Assembly (NCBI RefSeq): GCF_900089955.1
Contig: NZ_FLQX01000013.1
Location: forward strand, 1 to 62,294
Length of the DNA stretch: 62,294 bases
Source of the DNA: Candidatus Accumulibacter aalborgensis
GTDB taxonomy: Bacteria; Pseudomonadota; Gammaproteobacteria; Burkholderiales; Rhodocyclaceae
Direction of reading: 5' to 3'
Program-made: the position numbers and the translations under genes
Shown here: positions 1-9,049 of the stretch, piece by piece
How positions within the stretch are numbered: position 1 is the stretch's first letter
Layout of the letters: each line of letters starts with the position of its first letter
The notes under the pieces: model-generated
What the model was told of the DNA's origin: nothing
The model's database searches: none
Seen by the model: the letters and a program-made list of their open reading frames with translations, nothing else

Positions 1-1
1 T

Positions 2-67
2 GACTGGGATCACCTCATGCGCTTCATGCAGCAGCGCCTCGCTCCCAACGCCCCAGACACCGGTTGA
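2..67 (+). CDS. 3' end of an unidentified gene (partial at window edge)
   Basis: An open frame enters from the left edge and stops with TGA at 65-67. Only about 21 residues are visible, ending RLAPNAPDTG. I do not recognise the family. It is followed two bases later by the convergent end of a decayed DUF4338-like remnant, so it could belong to the same degraded element or be an ordinary gene end. Confidence 0.3.
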   Translation, partial: DWDHLMRFMQQRLAPNAPDTG

Positions 68-68
68 C

Positions 69-491
69 TTACCCCATCCAACAGTCCTTACCCTCACCAC
101 TCGCTACCATGGAATTTGAAATGAGAACTGCTGGCTCAGCGGCTTGACCCACACCTGGCGGGGCGTGCTGTGATAGGACTGGCCGGGGCGGGCCAGCCCG
201 CGCCCGCTGGTCTCCCCAAGCCACTGCCAACCGGCGGCGCGGTGGCGACGGCCTCAGCGCCGGCAATACCAGCAGCCCGGCCGCCTGCAAACGCGCCAGG
301 AACTCCAGGCAGGCGTCGATCTTCGCCGTCCCCGTCAGCGTGAGCCAACTCAGATGCTCGCACAGCGTCGCCGCCAATTCCTGGCGCGCCAATCCCGGCA
401 GCCACGCCACCGTCGTGCAGATCTCGGCCACATCAGCCGCACTGAACTCGCGACCGCAGTGCACCCAACTTCTCGACTCAATCACTTCCAT
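69..491 (-). pseudogene. Decayed DUF4338 / DruA-like (transposase-related) remnant
   Basis: The first 80 or so residues from the ATG at 491 match the helical N-terminal domain of DUF4338/DruA-like and related transposase proteins as I know it: a GREFSAAD start, then R-x-ELA-x-TLCEHLSW, a G-x-AK turn, and a RLQAAGLLVLPA end. The core domain expected after this is absent. Past about position 230 the frame becomes Pro/Arg-rich. Around 110-180 a different frame reads RQVWVKPL, which looks like a C-terminal fragment. This suggests an internal deletion plus frameshift rather than a working gene. Family identity is by pattern only. Confidence 0.5.
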
Positions 492-845
492 CGCAGACCC
501 TGCCGCTGTAATGCCAACTTTTTCGCCACCGGTATTCTGCCAGAAGCCCGCGCGAGCGTTTAGCCACCCCCCCATTGCGAAAGTTATTTTTCTCGGTCGT
601 GGCAAAGCCTTCCTACGACTGCGCTTAGGAGGTCATGCTTCAGGGCTGCGCCCCGCTGGGCAGCGATCACCTCCATCACAGCGGAGCCATGATCAGCGAG
701 TGGCCACTTTCAGGCTCACGCGCCTGCCGGTCATGGAAGCTGAAGCTGTCTCGCCTTGCCCGGCCGCTATATAATCATCGGCGAACGGAGGCGGCCGCTG
801 TGCTGTTTTCCTTTCGGAAACCCTTGCCCAACCCAGGAGAAAACC
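492..845. other. Gene-free stretch with a candidate promoter
   Basis: No convincing gene lies in these 354 bases. The one clear signal is a perfect TATAAT at 770-775, 71 bases upstream of the DUF2092 start, with only a weak -35 near 746-752. I see no repeat or RNA structure. Confidence 0.4.
770..775 (+). promoter_or_regulatory. Candidate -10 box for the DUF2092 gene pair
   Basis: TATAAT matches the sigma-70 -10 consensus exactly. The hexamer 17 bases upstream is poor, so an activator or extended contacts may be needed. It is the only good -10 in the gap before the gene starting at 846. Confidence 0.4.
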
Positions 846-1616
846 ATGGTACGTCAGAAACTCTGCCTGAGCTTGCTGGCGCTGTCGCTCGCAGCACCCG
901 GCCTCTACGCCGAGCCTGCTCCAGCGAGCACTGCCCAACCGGTCGTCAACGTTGTTGATCCTGGGTCGATTCAGGCCCTGAAGAAGATGGGCGCCTACCT
1001 GCAGACGCTGCACCGTTTTCAGGCCAGGACGGAGCTGTCTTCGGAGACGGTTCTCGAGGATGGACAAAAACTGCAGCAGAGCTCGTCGGCCGAGATCCAG
1101 GTGCAGCGCCCGAACAGCTTGCGCGCCCTGATGTGGAGCGCGCGCGCCGAGCGTGAGCTGATCTATGACGGCAAGACAGCCACTCTCTATACGCCCGCAC
1201 TGAAGTACTACGCCACAACCGAAGTGCCCGCGACGATCGGCGGGATGATCGACCAACTGGAAGTCAAGTACGGCGTGCAGGTTCCGCTCCAGGACCTTTT
1301 CCTCTGGGGCACCGATGCAGCGCCACTCGACAAGATCGACTCGGCGATGAACGCCGGCCAGGATTTCATCGGCAAGGATTTGTGCGATCACTACGCGTTT
1401 CGTCAGGGCACGATCGATTGGCAGATCTGGATCACGACCGGCGAGGCGCCGCTGCCGCGCAAGCTCGTGATCACCAACCGCGCTGACGAAGCCCGCCCGC
1501 AATCGGTCTCCTACATGGCCTGGAACCTGAAGCCGACGTTCAAGGATACGATCTTCAAGTTCACGCCGCCCAGTGATGCCCGCGCCATCGGAATTCGTCC
1601 ACTGAATAGCCAGTAA
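846..1616 (+). CDS. DUF2092 exported protein
   Basis: This encodes 256 residues. The start at 846 is chosen because AGGAGA precedes it and because it begins a signal peptide (MVRQKLCLSLLALSLAAPG, cleavage near YA-EP at about 22). The mature part opens with an amphipathic segment (ALKKMGAYLQTLHRFQARTE) and continues as a beta-rich fold typical of DUF2092, which resembles LolA/LppX-like lipoprotein carriers; a periplasmic lipid- or protein-binding role is inferred. The Gly-rich protein starts 12 bases downstream, so the two are probably one transcript. Confidence 0.75.
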   Translation: MVRQKLCLSLLALSLAAPGLYAEPAPASTAQPVVNVVDPGSIQALKKMGAYLQTLHRFQARTELSSETVLEDGQKLQQSSSAEIQVQRPNSLRALMWSARAERELIYDGKTATLYTPALKYYATTEVPATIGGMIDQLEVKYGVQVPLQDLFLWGTDAAPLDKIDSAMNAGQDFIGKDLCDHYAFRQGTIDWQIWITTGEAPLPRKLVITNRADEARPQSVSYMAWNLKPTFKDTIFKFTPPSDARAIGIRPLNSQ

Positions 1617-1628
1617 AGGAGCGCCCAC

Positions 1629-2108
1629 ATGAAAAAGTCATTCAGCAAACTGTTCCTGGCTCCCTTGAGCGTTGTTCTCCTGGCCAGCTTCGCGCTGGCC
1701 CCTATCGCTGAGGCCCGCGGTGGCGGTGGCCGTGGTGGTGGCGGTGGCCGTGGTGGCAATATTGGCGGCGGTGGACGCGGCATGCAGGTCAATAACAGCC
1801 ATCGCGACGTACGCGCCACCAACGTGCGCAACACCAGCGTCAATAACGTCAACCGCAATGTCAATGTCGATGTCAATCGCAGAGGTGGCTGGGACAACAA
1901 TTATCACCCGGTCGCTACCGCCGCTGCGGTCACCGCCGCTGTTGCGGTGACCGCAGCCGTCGTCGGCTCGGTCGTACGAACCGTGCCGGCCAACTGCGCG
2001 CCGGTCAACTACAACGGCATGGTCTATCAGCAGTGCGGCAGTTCCTGGTATCAACCGCAGTATGTCGGCAGCACGGTCGAGTACGTGGTCATCAATCCGC
2101 CCTACTGA
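1629..2108 (+). CDS. Exported glycine/asparagine-rich small protein
   Basis: This encodes 159 residues with a signal peptide ending near AEA-RG (about 28). A low-complexity Gly/Arg block (residues 30-50) is followed by an Asn/Val-rich stretch with repeated NV(N/D)VN words, then an Ala/Val hydrophobic segment (about 97-116) that may span or associate with a membrane. The tail carries two cysteines (NCAPV and QQCGSSW), possibly a disulfide, before a WYQPQY end. It follows the DUF2092 gene by 12 bases, and this pairing is common in betaproteobacteria. Function is unknown; a surface or envelope role is a guess. Confidence 0.65.
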   Translation: MKKSFSKLFLAPLSVVLLASFALAPIAEARGGGGRGGGGGRGGNIGGGGRGMQVNNSHRDVRATNVRNTSVNNVNRNVNVDVNRRGGWDNNYHPVATAAAVTAAVAVTAAVVGSVVRTVPANCAPVNYNGMVYQQCGSSWYQPQYVGSTVEYVVINPPY

Positions 2109-2185
2109 GCCCAGCGGCGCGAGAGAACCGCCGCGGCTGGCGGTCCGCGCGCTTCGTCGCGCACCGCCGGCTGACCCCGACGAAT

Positions 2186-3265
2186 TCAGCGAACCTTGAT
2201 CTCGGTCCACATCCGCGACAGGATGCGACGCGTTTTCGGGTCGAAGTCGCGCAGCATTTCGAGGCGCTGCAGGTCGTCCGGGGGCGGGAAGATGCCTGGA
2301 TTGCCGGCAATCTCGGGAACGATGTGCTCGGTCGCGGCAGCGTTCGGATTGCCCGCGCCGATCAGGTTGGAGCCGTCGGCGGCGTTGGCGCCGTCGAGCA
2401 TGAAGTTGATGAACTGGTGCGCGAGGTCCGGGCGACTGCCTCCCTTGTGCAGGACGAAGCTGTCGACCGCCAGCACCGCGCCTTCCTTGGGCAGCCGGAA
2501 ATCGATCGAGAACGGCCGCTTGGCTTCGCGCGCGTCCTGCTGCGCGCGGTACATGTCGCTCGAATAGCCGTGGGCGACCCAGATGTTGCCGATCGCCAGG
2601 TCCTTGATGTAGGTGCTGTTGGAAAACGTTGCCCAGTACGGTTTGGCGCGCAGGATCAGGCGCTTGGCTTCTGCCCAGCGGGCGGGGTCGGTCTCCTGGA
2701 CCGAGTAGCCGAGGTATTTCATCGCCGCTGCCATCAGCTCGCGCTGGCTGTTGAGTACCGTCACCTTGCCCTTGAGCTTTTCGAGGTAGCGCGGCTCGAA
2801 GATCAGCGCCCAGGTGTCGGTCGGCAAGCCGAGTTCGGCCAGTTTGGTGGCGTTGTAGCCGAGCAGCGTCAGCGTCGTCGCATAAGGCACTGCGTAGCGC
2901 ATACCGGGGTCGTACCAGGGGTCGCGAAAACGTGCCTTGACGTTCTTCAGGTTCGGCAGCTTCTGCTTGTCGAGCGGGCGCAGCGCCTGCTGCCGCAGTA
3001 GCGCTTCGACGGCGTTGCCGGTCGGCACGAGCAGGTCGTAACCGCTGGCACCGGCTTCTAGTTTGGCCAGCATCTCCTCGTTGTCGGAGTAGAAATCCTG
3101 GTTCACGCGGCAATGACAATGCGCCTCGAAACGGCGGACGGTGTCCTCCGAGAGGTAGCTGTTCCAGATATACAGGTAGAGGACTTCTTCACCGTGCGCC
3201 AGCGGCGCGAGGACGGCCAGCAGGACCGCGGAGACCGAGGAAAAGCGAGCGAGCAGTGTTCTCAC
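2186..3265 (-). CDS. potD: Spermidine/putrescine ABC transporter, periplasmic binding protein
   Basis: This encodes 359 residues from a GTG start, with a signal peptide of about 25 residues ending AHGEE. The mature protein has the PotD/PotF pattern: YLYIWNSYLSED at the start, GYDLLVPT for the first lobe, and VLAVDSFVLHKG in the second lobe. It is the last gene of a four-gene operon in the order ATPase, permease, permease, binding protein, which is that of E. coli potABCD. It would capture polyamines in the periplasm. Putrescine versus spermidine preference cannot be read from sequence alone. It starts 4 bases after the preceding permease stop. Confidence 0.88.
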   Translation of the reverse strand: MRTLLARFSSVSAVLLAVLAPLAHGEEVLYLYIWNSYLSEDTVRRFEAHCHCRVNQDFYSDNEEMLAKLEAGASGYDLLVPTGNAVEALLRQQALRPLDKQKLPNLKNVKARFRDPWYDPGMRYAVPYATTLTLLGYNATKLAELGLPTDTWALIFEPRYLEKLKGKVTVLNSQRELMAAAMKYLGYSVQETDPARWAEAKRLILRAKPYWATFSNSTYIKDLAIGNIWVAHGYSSDMYRAQQDAREAKRPFSIDFRLPKEGAVLAVDSFVLHKGGSRPDLAHQFINFMLDGANAADGSNLIGAGNPNAAATEHIVPEIAGNPGIFPPPDDLQRLEMLRDFDPKTRRILSRMWTEIKVR

Positions 3266-3269
3266 GCCT

Positions 3270-4070
3270 TCACGCCCTGCCCTTCAGCGCGTCCGGCGCC
3301 AGTTTCGCGGCCAGCGCGATCAGCGTCAGCGTCAGCGCCATCAGCAGCGTCGAGACGGCATTCACTTCGGGACTCACCGCCACCTTGATCATCGAGTAGA
3401 TCTGCAGCGGCAGCGTCGTGACACCGACGCCGGCGACAAAAACGGTGATCACGAAATCGTCGATCGAGAGCGTGAAACTCATCAGGAAACCGGCCAGCAC
3501 GGCCGGCAGAATCAGTGGCAGCGTGACGCGCCGGAAGGTCTGCCAAGGGCTGGCGCCGAGATCACGCGCCGCTTCGAATAGGCTTTCGTCCTGCATGGCG
3601 AGCGAGGTACGGACGACGATGGCGACGAAGCCGATCGAGAAAGTGATGTGCGCAAGCAGAATCGAGGTCAGCCCGAGGGTGAGGTCGAGCACCTGGCGGA
3701 AAAAAATCAGTAGCGACACGCCGAGCAGGATCTCGGGCATCGCCACCGGCGTCAGTACCAGAAACGGCAGGACGCGCTGGAAACCCGACCGCCAGCGGTG
3801 CATGGCCAGCCCGGCCATGGTCCCGAGAACGGTTGCTGCGCTCGCCGCGCTGAGGGCGATGAACAGCGAGTTGCCGGCGGCGCGCAACATCTGCTCATCG
3901 TCGAACAGCGTCACGTACCAGCGCGTCGTGAAGCCAACCCATTCGGCATTGAGTAGCGAGTCGTTGAACGAGAACAGCACGACCACCGCCAGCGGAACGT
4001 AGAGGAAGGCGTAGACAGTCAGCGCCGCAGCCCACAGCCATCTCTTGCGGCTGGCACGGCCCGCCGTCAT
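3270..4070 (-). CDS. potC: Polyamine ABC transporter permease (PotC/PotI type)
   Basis: This encodes 266 residues with about six membrane segments, beginning WLWAAALTVYAFLYVPLAVV. The binding-protein-dependent permease loop appears as EAARDLGASPWQTFRRVTLPL near residue 165, which docks on the ATPase. The ATG at 4070 overlaps the stop of the upstream permease gene as ATGA, indicating translational coupling. Length and loop match PotC/PotI. Confidence 0.9.
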   Translation of the reverse strand: MTAGRASRKRWLWAAALTVYAFLYVPLAVVVLFSFNDSLLNAEWVGFTTRWYVTLFDDEQMLRAAGNSLFIALSAASAATVLGTMAGLAMHRWRSGFQRVLPFLVLTPVAMPEILLGVSLLIFFRQVLDLTLGLTSILLAHITFSIGFVAIVVRTSLAMQDESLFEAARDLGASPWQTFRRVTLPLILPAVLAGFLMSFTLSIDDFVITVFVAGVGVTTLPLQIYSMIKVAVSPEVNAVSTLLMALTLTLIALAAKLAPDALKGRA

Positions 4071-4915
4071 GGGGCGCTCCGGCGCGGCCGCCCGACCAGC
4101 GCAGAAAGCGCGGCCAGCAGCAGCACGGCGGCGGTGAGCACGATCGACAGGGTCGAGCCAAGCGGCCAGTCGCGGTTGTCGAGGAACTGCTCCTTGATCA
4201 GGTTGCCAACCAGGATGTCGCGCGTGCCGCCGAGCAGTTCGGGAATGGCGAACATGCCGAGTACCGGGATGAAGACCAGCGCTGAACCGGCCCAGATTCC
4301 GGGCAGTGAGAGTGGCAGGGTAATGCGTCGGAAGCGCGTCCAGGTGCCGGCACCGAGATCCTGCGCCGCTTCGAGCAGCGCCAAGTCGTGCCTGTCCAGG
4401 TTGGTGTACAGCGGCAGAACCATGAACGGCAGGTGTACATAGACCATGCCGGCGATCACCGCGAAAGGGGTATACAGCAGGTCGGCCGGGCCGAGCAGGA
4501 TGATCCAGGCGTAGACGCGGATCAGGAAGTTGCTGGCAAACGGCAGGATGACAAGCAGGACCAGCAGGTGGCGATGGCGCCTGGCGCTGCCGGCAATGGC
4601 CAGGGCCAGCGGGTAGGCCAGCAACAGGCAGATCAGCGTTGTCGCCGCAGCGACGAGGAACGAGCGGAAGAAGATCTCCGCATAGATCCAGTCGCCGAAG
4701 AAGAAATGGTAGGTCTCCAGCGACAGGTTCAACTGGCCATTCTGCCAGGCCGGTGCCAGCCCACCGAAATCGCCCGGCTGCTGGAACGAGGCGCCGATCA
4801 TCAGCAGCGCCGGTGCGAGGAAAAAGACGAGCAGGAACAGCGTCGGCGGCAGGCTGACCAGCCACCTGGTAGGCGCATCTCTCTGGCTGACCTGATGGCG
4901 CCGCTTTTCAGTCAT
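4067..4915 (-). CDS. potB: Polyamine ABC transporter permease (PotB/PotH type)
   Basis: This encodes 282 residues with six predicted membrane helices, the first at LPPTLFLLVFFLAPALLMIG. The EAA loop reads EAAQDLGAGTWTRFRRITLPL. The start at 4915 overlaps the end of the ATPase gene by 8 bases. It should form the heterodimeric channel with the PotC-like permease encoded next. The first about 20 residues are polar and family-atypical but consistent with a cytoplasmic N-tail. Confidence 0.9.
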   Translation of the reverse strand: MTEKRRHQVSQRDAPTRWLVSLPPTLFLLVFFLAPALLMIGASFQQPGDFGGLAPAWQNGQLNLSLETYHFFFGDWIYAEIFFRSFLVAAATTLICLLLAYPLALAIAGSARRHRHLLVLLVILPFASNFLIRVYAWIILLGPADLLYTPFAVIAGMVYVHLPFMVLPLYTNLDRHDLALLEAAQDLGAGTWTRFRRITLPLSLPGIWAGSALVFIPVLGMFAIPELLGGTRDILVGNLIKEQFLDNRDWPLGSTLSIVLTAAVLLLAALSALVGRPRRSAP

Positions 4916-5993
4916 GCAGGAAGACCCCTGCCTCGCGCCGCCAGCCAACGCCGACCGGGTCGCCACGTTCGAGGAAGCGGACACATCCGGGGAGCGAATT
5001 GGTGAGCAGCGCCTCGAGCACGACACCATTATCGAGCGCGATCTTGTAGAGGGTGACATCGCCGAGGTACAGGTGGTCACGCACCGTGCCATGGAAGTGG
5101 TTGTCCAGTTCCTGAAAGTCGCCCGGCGCGACCACATTCACCTGTTCCGGACGTAAAGCGAAAGCCCCTCGCTGGCCGGCGGCAACCCCGCTGGCCGGCA
5201 CGCTGGTGATCTCGCCAAGCCCGGCAGCATGGAGCCGCAGGTGATCGCTGGTCGCTTCCCGCACGTCGACGGAAAGCAGGTTGATGGTGCCGATGAAGTC
5301 GGCGACGAAACGATTTTTCGGGCTACTGTAGATCTGCTCGGGAGCGCCGATCTGAACGATGCGTCCCTCGTTCATTACCGCGATCCTGTGCGACAGCGCC
5401 AGCGCCTCCTCCTGCGAATGGGTGACGAAGACGAAGGTGATGCCAACCTCGCGCTGCAGCGCGATGAGTTCGCCCTGAATCTGCACGCGCAGCCTGGCGT
5501 CGAGCGCGGCCAGCGGTTCGTCGAGCAGTAGCAGGCGAGGATTGTTGATCAGACTGCGGGCCAGTGCGACACGCTGCCTCTGCCCGCCGGAGAGTTCGTG
5601 TGGAAACTGGCGCGCCTTGTCAGTCAGATGGACCAACTCGAGTGTTTCCTTCACACGGCTGCGGATCTCGGACTCGCTCTTGCCGGCCATCTGCAGCGGG
5701 AAAGCGACGTTCTGCGCCACGGTCAGGTGCGGAAACAGCGCGTAGCTCTGGAAAACCGTGTGCACCGGCCTCTTTTCGGGCGGCATACCGGCCAGCGACT
5801 GCCCATCGAGCAGCAGATCGCCGCCGTCGGGATCGTCGAAACCGGCAATTATGCGCAGCAGTGTGGTCTTGCCGCAGCCCGAAGGGCCGACCAGGGTGAA
5901 GAATTCACCGGCCTCGATCGACAGCGAAACGTCGTCAAGGGCCTTGAGGTCGCCGAAGCGCCGGCTGACGTTGCGGATATCGAGAAGGGCCAT
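4908..5993 (-). CDS. potA: Polyamine ABC transporter ATP-binding protein
   Basis: This encodes 361 residues. Walker A is GPSGCGKT near 36-43, the Q-loop is VFQSYALFPH, the signature is LSGGQRQR near 135, Walker B is LLLLDEPLAALD and the switch histidine is in FVTHSQEEA. A C-terminal TOBE domain (about 280-350) includes RPEQVNV. It is the first gene of the operon. The start at 5993 is the one that begins the conserved ALLDIRNVSRRFGD strand; more upstream in-frame starts would add unrelated sequence. Confidence 0.92.
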   Translation of the reverse strand: MALLDIRNVSRRFGDLKALDDVSLSIEAGEFFTLVGPSGCGKTTLLRIIAGFDDPDGGDLLLDGQSLAGMPPEKRPVHTVFQSYALFPHLTVAQNVAFPLQMAGKSESEIRSRVKETLELVHLTDKARQFPHELSGGQRQRVALARSLINNPRLLLLDEPLAALDARLRVQIQGELIALQREVGITFVFVTHSQEEALALSHRIAVMNEGRIVQIGAPEQIYSSPKNRFVADFIGTINLLSVDVREATSDHLRLHAAGLGEITSVPASGVAAGQRGAFALRPEQVNVVAPGDFQELDNHFHGTVRDHLYLGDVTLYKIALDNGVVLEALLTNSLPGCVRFLERGDPVGVGWRREAGVFLHD

Positions 5994-6157
5994 GGTGGGA
6001 GATAGTCTAGCGCAGGAAGTCCCTGCCTGTGAAGCCGTCTTTCGCCGCTCCCGCTCGCCACCGCCGTTGCGTCCACCGACCGCGGGGGAATAGAATCGGC
6101 TTGCCTGCCCGTGCCACCCAGGCGCTGGCCAGCGGATCACGTGCCGGAGAGAGCCGC

Positions 6158-7237
6158 ATGAAAGCGATGATTCTGGATGCACCGGGCGAGCCCTTGCGAC
6201 TGGCCGAAGTGCCTCGGCCAAGCGCCGGGGCTGGGCAGATCGTGCTCGAGGTGCGGGCCTGCGGCGTCTGCCGGACCGACCTGCACGTCATCGACGGCGA
6301 TCTGACGCAGCCCAGACTGCCGCTCGTTCTCGGCCACGAAATCGTCGGCATCGTCGTCGAAAAAGGCCCCGGGGTCGAACGCTTTTCTCTTGGCCAGCGG
6401 GTCGGCGTTCCCTGGCTGGGGAGTACCTGCGGTCACTGCCCTTACTGCGCGCGCGGTGCAGAGAACCTGTGCGACGCGGCAGAGTTCACCGGCTACACGC
6501 TCGACGGCGGTTACGCCGATTTCGCTCTCGCCGATCAGCGTTACTGCTTCGCCCTGCCCGACGCCTACTCGGACGCCGAGGCGGCGCCGCTGCTCTGTGC
6601 GGGACTGATCGGCTATCGCTCGTTGGTCGCTACCGGCGACGCGCAGCGCCTCGGCATCTACGGGTTTGGCGCCGCCGCGCACATCATCGCGCAAGTGGCT
6701 CGCTGGCAAGGGCGTGAAGTCTTCGCCTTCACCAAGCCGGGCGATGTCGATGGGCAGGATTTCGCACGCCAGTTGGGATGCGCCTGGGCCGGAGGTGCAG
6801 ACCAGGCACCACCGCAGCCAATGGACGCAGCGATTCTCTTCGCACCGGTCGGCGATCTGGTGCCGCAGGCACTGGCGCACACGGCGAAAGGTGGCACCGT
6901 GGTCTGCGCCGGCATCCACATGAGCCCCATTCCCGAGTTCCCCTATGCCCTCCTGTGGGGAGAGCGGCACCTGCGCTCGATCGCCAACCTGACCCGGCGC
7001 GATGGCGACGAGTTTTTCGCCATCGCGCCGAAGGCGGGGGTGCAAACCGAAGTGGCCACATTTCCGCTGGCCGCGGCCAACGAGGCTTTGCAGCAGTTGA
7101 GGGCCGGCCAGCTACGCGGTGCCGCAGTGTTGATCACCGACGCGGGCAGCAGCAATCAGCGCCAAGGAGCCACTCCCGGCAGGGAAAAGCCAACCGCCAC
7201 CGCATCCCCGCCACCGGCAGCCTTTCCCCTCTCGTGA
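6158..7237 (+). CDS. Zinc-dependent alcohol dehydrogenase family protein
   Basis: This encodes 359 residues of the medium-chain dehydrogenase/reductase family. The catalytic zinc ligands are the Cys in CGVCRTDLH (about 38) and the HE pair in LGHEIVG. The structural zinc lobe has four cysteines in CGHCPYCARGAENLC. The nucleotide-binding turn GIYGFGAAAH is slightly unusual (GFGAAA rather than GxGxxG). The last about 25 residues (rich in Q, P, A) extend beyond the fold. It converts an alcohol to an aldehyde or the reverse with NAD(P)(H); substrate is not deducible. It is transcribed divergently from the pot operon. Confidence 0.85.
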   Translation: MKAMILDAPGEPLRLAEVPRPSAGAGQIVLEVRACGVCRTDLHVIDGDLTQPRLPLVLGHEIVGIVVEKGPGVERFSLGQRVGVPWLGSTCGHCPYCARGAENLCDAAEFTGYTLDGGYADFALADQRYCFALPDAYSDAEAAPLLCAGLIGYRSLVATGDAQRLGIYGFGAAAHIIAQVARWQGREVFAFTKPGDVDGQDFARQLGCAWAGGADQAPPQPMDAAILFAPVGDLVPQALAHTAKGGTVVCAGIHMSPIPEFPYALLWGERHLRSIANLTRRDGDEFFAIAPKAGVQTEVATFPLAAANEALQQLRAGQLRGAAVLITDAGSSNQRQGATPGREKPTATASPPPAAFPLS

Positions 7238-7249
7238 TCGATCGCCTGG

Positions 7250-7837
7250 TCAGGCGATCCGACACGCTTCCTCGAAACTCAGCCGCGGTCCGCGCGGATG
7301 CAGCCTGGCCGGGTCGCCGATGCCGACGTTGCAGAGGAAATTGGCCTGCCAACGCCCGTCGGGGAAGAACGCAGCGTTGACTTTGCCGGCGTCGAAGCCG
7401 GACATCGGACCGCAGTCGAGACCCAGCGCGCGCGCGGCAATGATCAGGTAGGCGCCTTGCAGCGTGCCGTTGCGAAACGCCGTTCCGGCAGCCAGCTCGG
7501 CGTTGCCGGCAAACATTGGCCGGGCGTCGTACGAGGGAAACATCGTCGGCAGATGCTCGTGGAAGAGGCTGTCGGTAGCGATGATCACCGTCGCCGGTGC
7601 GGCCAGAGTCTTGTCCAGGTTACCGGGAGAAAGCGCCGGGGCGAGCTTCGCCTTGCCCTCGGGCGTGGTCACGAAAACCAGCCTCGCCGGCTGGCAGTTC
7701 ATTGAGGTGGGACCCCACTTCATCAGGTCGTAGAGGCGACGCAGCGTGGCCTCGGGAATCGGCTCGGCGGCGAAGCCGTTGTGGGTTCGGGCGCTGATGA
7801 AAAGTTGATCGAGCGCTTCGGCGGTCAGGGCAGGCAT
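7250..7837 (-). CDS. rutE: Malonic semialdehyde reductase / RutE-like nitroreductase
   Basis: This encodes 195 residues matching the RutE/HadB branch of the FMN nitroreductase family: SARTHNGF near the start, [14 protein letters not shown] for FMN binding, and [11 protein letters not shown] near the C-terminus. RutE reduces 3-oxopropanoate in uracil breakdown, but no other rut gene is nearby, so detoxification of small aldehydes is equally plausible. It converges on the alcohol dehydrogenase gene and lies just downstream of two yceI genes on the same strand. Confidence 0.85.
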   Translation of the reverse strand: MPALTAEALDQLFISARTHNGFAAEPIPEATLRRLYDLMKWGPTSMNCQPARLVFVTTPEGKAKLAPALSPGNLDKTLAAPATVIIATDSLFHEHLPTMFPSYDARPMFAGNAELAAGTAFRNGTLQGAYLIIAARALGLDCGPMSGFDAGKVNAAFFPDGRWQANFLCNVGIGDPARLHPRGPRLSFEEACRIA

Positions 7838-7847
7838 CGTGCGTCCT

Positions 7848-8417
7848 TTACGGCTGCATGGCTTCGAGAGAAATGATCAGCTTGACCTCGTCGCTGACGT
7901 TGGGAACGTACTTGCCGGCATTGAACTCGGAACGTTTGACCGTCGCCACGGCGTTGGCGCCGATAGCCTCCTTCTTGGTGATCGGGTGCGGCATGGCCTG
8001 GAACGAAGTGACCTTGAGCGTGACCGGCCGCGTAATTCCCTTGATCGTCAGGCTGCCGTCCACGGCGACCGGCTGGTCCCCGTCGAACCTGACGGCGGTG
8101 GACTTGAAGGTAATCGTCGGGTACTTGGCGGTGTCAAAGAAGTCTTCCCCCTGCAGGTGCTCGTTGAACAGCGGATAACCGGTGTCGACCGACTTCGCGT
8201 CGATGACGATGTCCACCGACCCGGTCTTCGCTGCGCGGTCGACGACGATCGTACCGGAGGTCTTGTCGAAGCGCTGGATCTGGTTCGAGAAGCCGAAATG
8301 GTTGTATTCGAAACGCGGATAGGTGTGGTTGGGATCGACGACATAGGTTTCCGCCGCGGCGAAGGCCGCGGAGGCGAACACCGTGGCGAGGGCAAAGAGG
8401 GCAATTGGCTTTTTCAT
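7848..8417 (-). CDS. YceI family periplasmic lipid-binding protein (copy 1)
   Basis: This encodes 189 residues with a signal peptide ending AAFA-AAE. The YceI lipocalin-like beta barrel is recognisable from [20 protein letters not shown], the [15 protein letters not shown] strand pair and [14 protein letters not shown]. YceI proteins bind polyisoprenoids or similar lipids in the periplasm. It is the third gene of a run cytochrome b561-yceI-yceI. Confidence 0.88.
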   Translation of the reverse strand: MKKPIALFALATVFASAAFAAAETYVVDPNHTYPRFEYNHFGFSNQIQRFDKTSGTIVVDRAAKTGSVDIVIDAKSVDTGYPLFNEHLQGEDFFDTAKYPTITFKSTAVRFDGDQPVAVDGSLTIKGITRPVTLKVTSFQAMPHPITKKEAIGANAVATVKRSEFNAGKYVPNVSDEVKLIISLEAMQP

Positions 8418-8444
8418 ACGATGGAACTCCTGGTGTGGGTTGTC

Positions 8445-9017
8445 TTACTTGCGCGCCGCTACCGGCGCGGCGACGATGTGGAACTTGATCTGGACTTCGT
8501 TGGCGACGGTGCTCACATCGGACCACACGCCGTCGCCAACGCCGAAATCGAGGCGCTTGAGCGTGAAAGCGCCATCGAATGCAGCGTTGCTGCCGTCCTG
8601 ACGGAAAGTGAAGGGAGCGCTGATCTCCTGCGTCTTGCCCTTGATCGTCAGCTTGCCGGCGAGTTCGAACTTGTCGCCGCCGAGCGGGCGGATGGCGGAG
8701 GAAACGAAACTTGCCGTCGGAAAGGCCTTGAGATTGAACCACGGCTTGCCGACCACTTCGTCATCGGCGTCCTGTGAACCGGCGTCGATGCTGGCCAGAT
8801 CGAGGTCGAGGCGAGCACGGGCGGCCGTCGGCCTGGCCGGATCGAAGGCCAGGGTGGCGACGAACTTCCTGAAGCGGCCGTCGATGGCCACGCCCATCTG
8901 CCGGGAAACGAAGCTCAGCGTGCTCTTGTCGGCCAGGAACTGGTTGTACTCGACCGCGCTGACCGAAGCTGCTGCGGCAAACGCCAGCGCAGCAAGGATG
9001 AGGCGAAGGGTGATCAT
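8445..9017 (-). CDS. YceI family periplasmic protein (copy 2)
   Basis: This encodes 190 residues. The start at 9017 is preferred over an ATG 12 bases upstream because GGAG sits 6 bases before it and it begins the signal peptide (MITLRLILAALAFAAAASVSA). The barrel motif LTIKGKTQEISAPFTF parallels the LTIKG strand of copy 1, but overall the two are divergent. It lacks the DPNHTYPRF opening of copy 1 and instead has DKSTLSFVSRQMGVAIDG, as in the cytochrome b561-linked YceI type. Confidence 0.85.
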   Translation of the reverse strand: MITLRLILAALAFAAAASVSAVEYNQFLADKSTLSFVSRQMGVAIDGRFRKFVATLAFDPARPTAARARLDLDLASIDAGSQDADDEVVGKPWFNLKAFPTASFVSSAIRPLGGDKFELAGKLTIKGKTQEISAPFTFRQDGSNAAFDGAFTLKRLDFGVGDGVWSDVSTVANEVQIKFHIVAAPVAARK

Positions 9018-9049
9018 GAGCTTCTCCATGCGTAGCGTTGCGGCCGGGT

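Noticed and set aside
4070-4865. Upstream extension of the PotC-like permease frame
   Set aside because: The extension lies wholly inside the PotB-like gene and is not membrane-protein-like; the ATGA overlap at 4067-4070 gives a clean start.
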